Shown here: positions 17,534 to 25,500 of the stretch, in pieces
How positions within the stretch are numbered: the stretch's first letter is position 1
Layout: every line of letters starts with the position of its first letter
Source: Amycolatopsis orientalis DSM 40040 = KCTC 9412
Lineage (GTDB): Bacteria; Actinomycetota; Actinomycetes; Mycobacteriales; Pseudonocardiaceae
DNA: 64,000 nucleotides
Direction: 5' to 3'
Assembly: GCF_000478275.1 (NCBI RefSeq)
Contig: NZ_ASJB01000083.1
Location: 124,001 to 188,000 of the forward strand
Notes under the pieces: generated by a model
Told to the model about the DNA's origin: nothing
Database searches by the model: none
What the model saw: the letters and a program-made list of their open reading frames with translations, nothing else
Position numbers and translations under genes: made by a program

Positions 17534-18105
17534 ACAAGACCGAAGCCATCCAAGCGATCCTCGACGCGACCTCGGTCCAGCCGATCGTGTTCACCACCGG
17601 CTTTTCGTCCCGGATCGCCAGCGGACTCGACGACCGGGCGAACCATTTCTACATGACCGGTTCGATGGGCCTCGCGTCCTCGGTCGGGATCGGCATCGCG
17701 CAGGCGAGCGGGCTGGCGACCCTGGTGGTCGACGGCGACGGCGCCGTGCTGATGAACCCGGTCGGCCTGATCACCGCCGGGGCACACGATTCGCTGCCGC
17801 TGGCGCATATCGTCCTCGACGACGGCCAGTATGCCTCGACGGGCGGCCAGGCTGTCCCGTCGCGGCCCGACCTCGGCGCGCTCGCCCGGGACTGTGGTTA
17901 CCTGGAGGTCCACCGGGTCCACACCGACGGCGAACTGTCGGAGCTGCTGCGTGGCGTGCTGGCCCGCTGCTCCTCGCCGGTGTTCATCCACTGTGTGCTG
18001 CAAGGTGCCGAGCCCCCGGTACCGCCGAGGGTGGAGGCCGATCTCGGCGACCACGCCGCCCGGTTCGGCGCCAAGATCCGAGAGTTGGCGAAGGAGCGAG
18101 GGTGA
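17530..18105 (+). CDS. TPP-dependent 2-oxoacid decarboxylase, beta (TPP-binding) subunit
   Basis: 191 aa, ATG overlapping the alpha stop. The diphosphate/Mg-binding motif starts at GDGAVLMN (about residue 70) and ends with DDGQYASTGGQ, as in phosphonopyruvate and sulfopyruvate decarboxylases. With the alpha subunit it should decarboxylate a 2-oxoacid to an aldehyde, possibly one with an acidic side group. The product would be a precursor for the other enzymes of the operon. Stop overlaps the GTG start of the MFS gene. Confidence 0.87.
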   Translation: MNKTEAIQAILDATSVQPIVFTTGFSSRIASGLDDRANHFYMTGSMGLASSVGIGIAQASGLATLVVDGDGAVLMNPVGLITAGAHDSLPLAHIVLDDGQYASTGGQAVPSRPDLGALARDCGYLEVHRVHTDGELSELLRGVLARCSSPVFIHCVLQGAEPPVPPRVEADLGDHAARFGAKIRELAKERG

Positions 18106-19343
18106 CCAAGGTCAAGCAGGTCCCAGGCAGGCCGGGCTACACGACGCTGGACTGGTGGCGGCGGCCGGTGGGCACGATCTACCTGGCCTCGCTGGTGCTG
18201 TCGGTCGGCAAGGGCGCGTGGTTCACCTGCTGGGCCCTGTTCTTCACCCAGTCAGCGGGGCTGACGACGGCCCAGTTCGGCATCGGCATCACGGCCGCGG
18301 GTCTGGTCGGCATGTTCGCCGGTGGCCCGTTCGGGTACTTGGCCGACCGGGTGGGCGCCCGTGAAGTCCTTTTCGGACTGCAGCTGGTCGAAGGCATCGC
18401 CATGCTCTGTTACCTGTTCGTGCGGGACTTCTGGCCGATCGCGCTGGTGACCTGCGTGATGGTCGCGTGCGAGCGCGCGGCGCCGGGGATCCGGATCGCG
18501 GTGATCTCCGGGCTGACCACCGGCCAGGAGCGGCTCGAAAGCATCTCCACCACCCGGGTGATGACGCAGGCGGGGATCGTGGTCGGCGCCGGGTTCGGCG
18601 CGATCGTGCTGTCGATCGACACCCGGGCCGCCTATCTCGCGCTGATCGTGTTCTGCGGAATCGCGAACCTCGGCTGTGCGGCACTGCTGCGGCGGGTGCC
18701 GCACGTGTCTTCGCTGCGCGACCTCAAGATCAAACGCGGGGTACTCGTACTGAAGGACCGGCCGTATCTGCTGATCACCTGTCTCAACGGATTGCTGGCG
18801 CTGTGCTTCGGCATGCTGACCGCCGGCGTTCCACTGTGGATCGCCGCGCACACCGGCTCGCCGCCATGGGTGATGGGCGTGCTCATCGGCTTCAACGCGG
18901 TGATGATCGTCCTGTTCCAGAACCGCGTTTCCCGCGCGGGCGCGACCGTGCGCGGCGCCGGGCGGCTGGGCCTGTGGGCCGGGATCCTGCTGACGGCGTC
19001 CTGTCTGGTCTTCGCGGCCAGCTACCACGCCACAGGCACCTTCGTCCTGATCGTGCTGATCGTCGCGGCCGCCATCCACGTCGCAGGCGAACTCTTCTTC
19101 ATGGGCAGCGGCTTCGGGCTCTCGGTCGGGCTGACGCCAGACGACGCGCACGGCGAGTACCAGGGCCTGTTCAACACCGGTCAGGCGGCGGCGATCGCGC
19201 TCGCCCCGGGGATCATGACGGTCCTGCTGGTCGAGTGGGGCGTCACGGGCTGGTTCGTGCTCGCCGTCGTCTTCCTGGTCGCGGGCGCCGGAACGAAGCT
19301 GGTGGGCGACTGGGCGCTGAACAGGCGATCGGTGGAGGCCTGA
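18102..19343 (+). CDS. MFS transporter
   Basis: 413 aa, GTG start overlapping the previous stop. About 12 hydrophobic helices; the loop after helix 2 (YLADRVGAREVLFG) matches the D-R-x-G-R-R type MFS signature. Its place inside a biosynthetic operon suggests export of the product, and so self-protection. Confidence 0.87.
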   Translation: MTKVKQVPGRPGYTTLDWWRRPVGTIYLASLVLSVGKGAWFTCWALFFTQSAGLTTAQFGIGITAAGLVGMFAGGPFGYLADRVGAREVLFGLQLVEGIAMLCYLFVRDFWPIALVTCVMVACERAAPGIRIAVISGLTTGQERLESISTTRVMTQAGIVVGAGFGAIVLSIDTRAAYLALIVFCGIANLGCAALLRRVPHVSSLRDLKIKRGVLVLKDRPYLLITCLNGLLALCFGMLTAGVPLWIAAHTGSPPWVMGVLIGFNAVMIVLFQNRVSRAGATVRGAGRLGLWAGILLTASCLVFAASYHATGTFVLIVLIVAAAIHVAGELFFMGSGFGLSVGLTPDDAHGEYQGLFNTGQAAAIALAPGIMTVLLVEWGVTGWFVLAVVFLVAGAGTKLVGDWALNRRSVEA

Positions 19344-19344
19344 A

Positions 19345-20253
19345 ATGGCGGCCGCCGTCCGGCTCGGCGTACTCGTCCTGCCGGAGCATCCCGGACGGAG
19401 CGTGCTCGAAGTTTGGCGCCGGGCCGAGGGGCTCGGCTTCGCCCATGCCTGGGTCCCGGACCACCTGACCTGGCGGACCCCGCGCGACGAGCCGTGGTTC
19501 GACGCGCTGACGACGCTGGCGGCCGCGGCGGCGGTGACGAACCGGATCGGGCTGGGCACGCTGGTCGCGTCGCCGAACTTCCGGCACCCGGTGCTGCTGG
19601 CCAAACAGACGATGGCGGTGGACCAGCTCAGCGAGGGCAGGTTCGTGCTCGGCGTCGGCGCGGGCGCGAGGGACCTGGACAACAAGGAACTCGGCGCGCC
19701 GGTTCCCTCCACAGTGGAGCGTGGCGAGCGGTTCGGCGAGTTCGTGAGACTGCTGGACCTCTTGCTGCGTAACCATTCGACGACCTTCCACGGCCAGTAC
19801 TACACCGCCGAAGACGTCAACCTCGCGCCCGGTTGTGCCCAGCGGCCCCGGTCTCCCCTGGCCATCGCGGCGGCGGGACCGCGCGGGATGCGGCTCGCGG
19901 CGGAACTCGGCGATGTCTGGATCACCACCGGCGACGCGGCGCGACCGGGCTGGCGCACCGACGACGAAGCCTTCGCGACTTGGGCACGCCAACTGGACCG
20001 GCTGGCCGCGGCCTGCGCGACATCGGGCCGGACGCCGCGCAGGCTCGTCCACCTCAGCCGCGTGACGGACGCCCCCTACGCCTCCCCCGGCCGGCTGGCC
20101 GATGTCGTCGGGCGCTGCGGCGAACTGGGGTTCACCGACGTCGTGGTGCCGTATCCACGGGAAGACGGGATCTTCGCCGGCGACCAGCGGGCGTTCGAGA
20201 AGGCAGTGCTGCCGCTGGTGTCGGCGGCACCCGGTGCGAAAGCGAGTGACTGA
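19345..20253 (+). CDS. Luciferase-like (LLM) flavin- or F420-dependent oxidoreductase
   Basis: 302 aa, starting 1 nt after the MFS stop. It has the bacterial luciferase TIM-barrel pattern: LGVLVLPEHPGRSVLEVWRRAEGLGFAHAWVPDH, a middle segment with LGTLVASPNFRHPVLLAKQTMAVDQLSEGRFVLGVGAG, and SPLAIAAAGPRGMRLAAELGDVWIT. Members use FMNH2 for monooxygenation or F420 for hydride transfer; which one applies here cannot be decided. It probably tailors the operon's product. Confidence 0.85.
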   Translation: MAAAVRLGVLVLPEHPGRSVLEVWRRAEGLGFAHAWVPDHLTWRTPRDEPWFDALTTLAAAAAVTNRIGLGTLVASPNFRHPVLLAKQTMAVDQLSEGRFVLGVGAGARDLDNKELGAPVPSTVERGERFGEFVRLLDLLLRNHSTTFHGQYYTAEDVNLAPGCAQRPRSPLAIAAAGPRGMRLAAELGDVWITTGDAARPGWRTDDEAFATWARQLDRLAAACATSGRTPRRLVHLSRVTDAPYASPGRLADVVGRCGELGFTDVVVPYPREDGIFAGDQRAFEKAVLPLVSAAPGAKASD

Positions 20254-22082
20254 TGTGCGGTTTCGTCGGATGGCTTGACTACTCCAGGGATCTGCGCGCC
20301 GAACAGCGCGTCCTCGACGTGATGACCGATACGATGCGCGAACGGGGCCCCGACGACCGCGGCACCTGGCTCGGCACCCATGCCGCGCTCGGGCATCGGC
20401 GGCTGGCGGTGATCGACGTCGCCGGTGGCGCCCAGCCGATGCGGGCGGAGCTGGGGCCGGATCGTGCGCCCGTCGTCCTCGCCTACGCGGGTGAAATCTA
20501 CAACTTCCGCGAACTGCGCACTCAGCTTTCCGCTCTGGGACACACTTTCCGCACCGCGTCGGATACGGAAGTCCTGCTCCGTGCCTACCTCGAGTGGGGT
20601 GCCGGCTGCGTCGAGCGGTTCAACGGGATGTTCGCCTTCGCGGTGTGGGACTCGGTGCGCGACGAGATGGTGCTCGCCCGCGACCGGCTCGGCGTGAAGC
20701 CGCTGTACTACGCGCCGCAACCGGCCGGGGTGCTGTTCGCTTCGGAACCCAAGGGGATCATGGCGAATCCGGCCTACCGGGCGACGTTGTCCGCTGACGC
20801 GCTGCCGATCCTGCTCAATCCGCGGCTCGCCGTACCCGGCCAGACCCCGCTGAACGGGCTGCGCGAGGTCAAGCCGGGCCACGTGGTCAAGATCGACCGG
20901 CGCGGCTGCCATGAGTACCCGTACTGGCGGCTGACGAGCCGGGAGCACCGGGACGACCTCGACACCACCGTCCACAATGTCCGCGAGCTGCTTGAGGACA
21001 TTGTGGACCGTCAACTGGTCGCGGACGTTCCGCGCGCCACGATGCTGTCCGGCGGCCTGGACTCCAGCACGGTGACCGCGCTCGCCGCGCGAAGCCTCAA
21101 CCGGTCCGACGAAGGACCACTGTCGAGTTTCTCCGTCCGGTTCGAGGGCGAGGAGGACGATTTCCGCCCCACCGCGCTGCGGCCGGAGCGTGACGCGCCC
21201 TACGCGGCACTGGCGGCCAAACACCTCGGGACCGATCACCACGACGTCGTCATGGACACCGCGGCCGTCGAGCAGGCGATCCCGCTCAGCCGTCGCGCCC
21301 GCGACCTTCCCGGTCTCGGCCATTTCGACGCGTCGATGTACCTGATGTTCGCCGCGCTGCGCGAGCGTTCGACGGTCGCGCTGTCCGGCGAGGCGGCGGA
21401 CGAGGTGTTCGGCGGCTATCCGTGGTTCCACGACGAGCAGACCGTCTGGCGCGACCGCTTCCCGTGGATGGGCGACGCACCCCGCCTCGCGGACTGCCTC
21501 CACCCGGACCTGCGGAAAGCCTTACGCCCAGCCGAATTCGAAGCGGACTGCTACTCCACCCTGCGCGCACAGGTGCCACACGTGGCCGGGGAAAGCCGTC
21601 TCGACGCGCGTATGCGGGAGGTTCTGTTCTTCAGTCTCCACGGCCCGCTCGCGATGCTGCTCGACCGCAAGGACCGGATGAGCATGGCTGTCGGGCTGGA
21701 GGTCCGCGTACCGTTCTGCGACCACCGCCTGCTCGAGTACGTGTGGAACGTCCCCTGGTCGATGAAGACGGCCGACGGCCGCGAGAAGAGCCTCCTCAGG
21801 ATGGCCGCCGCGGACCTCCTGCCCACCGAAGTCCTCACCCGTCCGAAGTCCGGCTACCCGGCCATGCACGCCCCCGCGCACGAGGCGGCGATCCGCGACA
21901 CGGTGCTGGGTCTCCTCGACGACCCGGCCTCCCCGCTCGCCGGCCTGCTGGACCACCAGCGCGTCCGCGATCTGGCCGGTGGCCAGAGCGTGACGATGAC
22001 CCATGTCAGCACCGCCCATCTGCTGATCCCTTTGCTGGAAGTCGACACCTGGATGCGCACCCACGCCCTGTCGATCGCGTAG
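20253..22082 (+). CDS. asnB: Asparagine synthetase (glutamine-hydrolysing) homologue
   Basis: 609 aa; ATG overlaps the previous stop. The N-terminal MCGFVGW supplies Cys2, the glutaminase nucleophile, and the PP-loop SGGLDSS (residues 266-272) begins the ATP-dependent synthetase domain, so both halves look active. It should amidate a carboxylate through an acyl-adenylate using ammonia from glutamine. Secondary-metabolism homologues act on pathway intermediates rather than aspartate. Codon 424 is TTA (21522-21524), so expression of this last gene may be restricted to late growth by the bldA tRNA. Confidence 0.9.
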   Translation: MCGFVGWLDYSRDLRAEQRVLDVMTDTMRERGPDDRGTWLGTHAALGHRRLAVIDVAGGAQPMRAELGPDRAPVVLAYAGEIYNFRELRTQLSALGHTFRTASDTEVLLRAYLEWGAGCVERFNGMFAFAVWDSVRDEMVLARDRLGVKPLYYAPQPAGVLFASEPKGIMANPAYRATLSADALPILLNPRLAVPGQTPLNGLREVKPGHVVKIDRRGCHEYPYWRLTSREHRDDLDTTVHNVRELLEDIVDRQLVADVPRATMLSGGLDSSTVTALAARSLNRSDEGPLSSFSVRFEGEEDDFRPTALRPERDAPYAALAAKHLGTDHHDVVMDTAAVEQAIPLSRRARDLPGLGHFDASMYLMFAALRERSTVALSGEAADEVFGGYPWFHDEQTVWRDRFPWMGDAPRLADCLHPDLRKALRPAEFEADCYSTLRAQVPHVAGESRLDARMREVLFFSLHGPLAMLLDRKDRMSMAVGLEVRVPFCDHRLLEYVWNVPWSMKTADGREKSLLRMAAADLLPTEVLTRPKSGYPAMHAPAHEAAIRDTVLGLLDDPASPLAGLLDHQRVRDLAGGQSVTMTHVSTAHLLIPLLEVDTWMRTHALSIA

Positions 22083-22135
22083 GGCTTGCGAGGTAAGGCA
22101 TAGGTGGGGTGTTCGCGGCGGGCTCGCCGATTGAT

Positions 22136-22215
22136 GCGCGTGAAGGCCCCCTTCCCTACTGTCAGGGTAGGCAAGGATGCCTTCACGGACAGGGTCCCGG
22201 CAAAGTCGGCGGGCT
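22136..22215. repeat. Family B hairpin repeat, copy 1, with extended tail
   Basis: The left arm GCGCGTGAAGGCCCCCTTCC is partly complementary to the right arm ending GATGCCTTCACGGACAGGG. The tail after the right arm (CCGGCAAAGTCGGCGGGCT) also follows copy 3 at 41464 with two visible differences, so homology extends past the hairpin. It lies downstream of the asparagine synthetase gene and may act as its terminator. Confidence 0.75.
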
Positions 22216-22273
22216 GCTGGTCAGTGCTGTTCTTGGTGGTCCGGATGTGGCATCGCTGGTGCCTGCGGGTGCG

Positions 22274-22320
22274 AGTGTGGAGGATTTGGGACGTTGAACG
22301 TCCCAAATCCTCCACACTCG
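22274..22320. repeat. 47-bp near-perfect palindrome
   Basis: Two 23-bp arms are exact reverse complements around a single G. It begins GAGTGTGGAGGATTTGGG. It lies between two converging transcription units (operon on plus, PKS on minus) and could be a terminator, a protein-binding site or a mobile palindromic repeat. Confidence 0.75.
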
Positions 22321-22498
22321 GGGTGTACCGGGTCCCGGGGAATGTCCCCGATCCTCTGTTAGTCAAGCTTCGCAACTGGCGTGACCCGTTCGACGATGTA
22401 GGAATTGGGACGGTGAGTGTCCTGATTTCCCGCATCGTCGGAAGGGTTGCCACCCGACCACCAGCCGCACCAGTGGGTGAACAAAGACGAGTCACACA

Positions 22499-22540
22499 GG
22501 AAAGGCCCTCGGTACCGAAGCAGGTACCGAGGGCCTTTCC
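22499..22540 (-). terminator. Hairpin terminator after PKS 1
   Basis: Perfect 18-bp arms (GGAAAGGCCCTCGGTACC and its complement) around a 6-nt loop, 33 nt beyond the PKS 1 stop. It may act in both directions. Confidence 0.8.
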
Positions 22541-22572
22541 TTCGCCGGTGGCGGGCTTTCGCCGGTATCGGC

Positions 22573-25500
22573 CTACGCCGCCTCCGCCTCCGCGGCCGGG
22601 CGGAGCGATTCCGTGACGTGCTCGGACAGTGCCGCCACGGTGGGCCTGGCCCACAGGATCGTCGGCGGGAGGTCCAGGCCGTAGCGGCGCTGGAGCCGGA
22701 CGCGGAGCGCGACCGTCATGACCGAGTCGACGCCGAGTTCGACCAATGGCCGCTTCAGCTCGACATCGGCCGCGTCGAGGTTCAGCTCGGCGCCCACCTG
22801 CTCACGGACGTCCGCCGTGACACTTTCGAGGGCCTCGCTGTCGGAAAGGCCTTCGAGGTCGAGCCCCGGTCCCTGGCCGCCGGTGTCGCCGGCGGCCGCG
22901 TCGGAAGCCGTGAGCTCGCGGAACATCGGGACCCGCGGGAGGTTCGGCGGGGTCGGCAGTACGCGCAGCACTGCCTGGTAGTCCGCCTGGAACCGGTCCG
23001 CGAACGCCCATGCCCGGAACGCTTCGGCCACCGAGACGGCCTCCAGCCCCCGCGAGTTGGCCTCGAACATCGTGGTCGCGATGTCCTCCGAGAGGCCGAC
23101 TCCACGCCAAGCCGTCCAGCCGAGGCTGATCGTCTCGGTGTGCCCGCCGGAGTTGCGGTGCGCGGCCAGCGTGTCGAGGAACGAGTTGGCGGCCGCGTAG
23201 CTGGTCTGCCCGGAGAGCCGGGCGAACTGGCCACAGGAGGAGAACATCACGAAGAAGTCGAGCTTGCCCGGCGGGAAGAGCCGGTGCAGGACCATCGCGC
23301 CGTTGGCCTTGGGGGCCAGCACGTCCCGCAGGCCGTCCTGGTCGACCTTGTCCACCAGCGCGTCGTTGACGACACCGGCGGCATGCACGACACCCCGCAC
23401 CGGCGGGAGCCCGTGGGCACCGGGGGCCAGCGCCGCGGCGACCTGGTCGGCGTCGGTGATGTCGAGCGCCACCGCGCCGACGGTCACCCCGAGCGCCTCG
23501 AGCCCGAGGACACTGTCGATCTGACGCCGGACGTCGGGATCGGTGACGGTGTCCCAGTCCGCCCGGGGCGGAAGGCCGCGGCGGCCGGCGAGCAGCAGCC
23601 TGCGTGCTCCCCGGTCGACCAGCCACCGGGCGACTTCGAGGCCGAGTGCCCCGAGTCCGCCGGTGATGAGGATGGTGCCCGACGGCGAGCACTGCAGGGG
23701 CGAACCGTCCGCGCTGCGCTCGATCTGGCTCAACCGGGCGACTTCCGTGGCGCCGGCGGTCAGGGAGATGACGTCCTCGGTGCCCCTGCCCGCCGAACCC
23801 CGGAAGAGGTCCAGCAGCCGCGAGCCCGTGTCACCGGTGACGTCGCCGATGTCGACAGCACCGCCCCACAGCTCGGGGTGCTCGCCCGCGGTGATCCGGG
23901 AGATGCCCCACAGCGGGCCGTGTGCGACCGACCGCTCTTCGATCGCCAGCCGCACGCCGCGGGTCAGCGCCCACACCCGCTGCGGCTCGACCTGTCCGGC
24001 CGCACTGGCCTGGATCTCGGCGACCCGTTGCACCGTGCGGATGAGCGTCCACGATGCCCGCTCCGCCACCTTCTCGACATCCTCACCCGGCTCCCCGAGC
24101 GAAGGCACGACGAGAACGGCGCCGGACCGGCCGAACAACTCCGGCCGCAGCTCGTCGGGTTCGTCGCCGACCCGCACACTCGGCATCCCGGCGTCCGCGA
24201 ACTGGCTCGCCAGCCGCGCCGTCACGTCCGGGTCGCCGACCAGCACGAGCTGCTCCAGCGGCTCGCTGCCCACCGCGGGCTCGACGGGCCGCCAGGTGAT
24301 CTCGTGCACCAGGTCTCTCGCGAGGACCTCGGTGCCCAGGTGCTCCACGGCGGCGAACTTCAGGCCGAGGACCTCGCAGACGATGTCGCCGTTCATGTCG
24401 GCGACCCACACGTCGACCGTGTCGTGCGGCGACTTCGGCGAACGCGTGCTGTGCACGATGACCCTGGCGGGTGGTTCGCCGTGCCAGGACACCTTCTCGA
24501 TCGAGCGCGACATCCACAGCACCGTCGCGTCACCGGGCGACACGACCGCCGCGCTGATGGTCAGCGCGCCGTCGATGACGTGCGCCCAGCTGGTCGCCCG
24601 CGTCGCGGGGGCCGGCTCGACGACCATCAGGGCGAGCTGCTCGTACTGGTCACGGCGCAGTTCGTCGAGGGTCCAGGGGAACGCGTAGCCTTCGACGCCC
24701 ATGTTGGCGAACATGTCGTCGATCTTGGTCAGCGAGCCGACCGGCAGCCTGGCCCGGATGACCGCGTCGTCGATGCGGCCGGCCGGGCGCTTCGCCGACG
24801 AGTCGATGGTGGCGGTGGTGTGCGTGATCCACTCGTCGCCTTCGTCCGCCGCGCCGTCGTTCGCGATGCGGGTCGCCAGTGAGAGCGACCGGCCCTCACG
24901 GACGATCTGCACCACGCGCGGCGGCTGGACCGCGAGCGGGGTGCGGAGCACGATGTCGGTCAGGGTGGGCGAATCATCCTCGCCCGCGGCCTCCGCGAAC
25001 GTGTTGATGATCGACGCCGCCGGGGTGACCTCCACGCCGACCAGGCCGTGGCTCTGCGGATACGGACGGGTGTCCATGTCGAGCCGGGTCTGCCAGACCT
25101 GTCGCGAAGGCGCGCCGCTCACCGTCATCCGGCCGCCCAGCAGGCTGTGGCTCTCCGGGTCGTGCCCGCTGCCGAGGCCCGCGGAACCGGCACCCTCGGG
25201 GAAGATCCAATAAGGACGGTGCTGCCAGGCCGCGGCCGGCAGGTCGAGCAGGCGGCCGGCCGGGAAGTCCAGCTTCCAGTCCACGACCGCGCCGAGGCAG
25301 TGCATCCTGGCCAGGTTGCTCAGCAGCGTCTCGACCTCGTCGGCGTTGCGCCGCAGCGTGGCCGTTCCGGCGGTGTCCTCGATACCGAGGTGGTCGCAGG
25401 TCTCGATGATCGAGTGCGAGACCACCGGATGCGAGGAGATCTCGATGAACCCGCGGTGCCCGTCCGCGAGCGCCGCCTCGACGGCTTCGGCGAAGCGCAC

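Larger units (their letters stand above)
22083..22498. other. Gene-free gap with dispersed repeats
   Basis: No credible gene. It holds a family B hairpin repeat (22136-22215) and an almost uninterrupted palindrome (22274-22320). The remainder shows no recognisable feature. Confidence 0.6.

Noticed and set aside
20253..22082. Beta-lactam synthetase instead of asparagine synthetase
   Set aside because: The N-terminal Cys2 glutaminase nucleophile is present, which beta-lactam synthetases lack, and no carboxyethylarginine synthase-type single-chain TPP enzyme is nearby.
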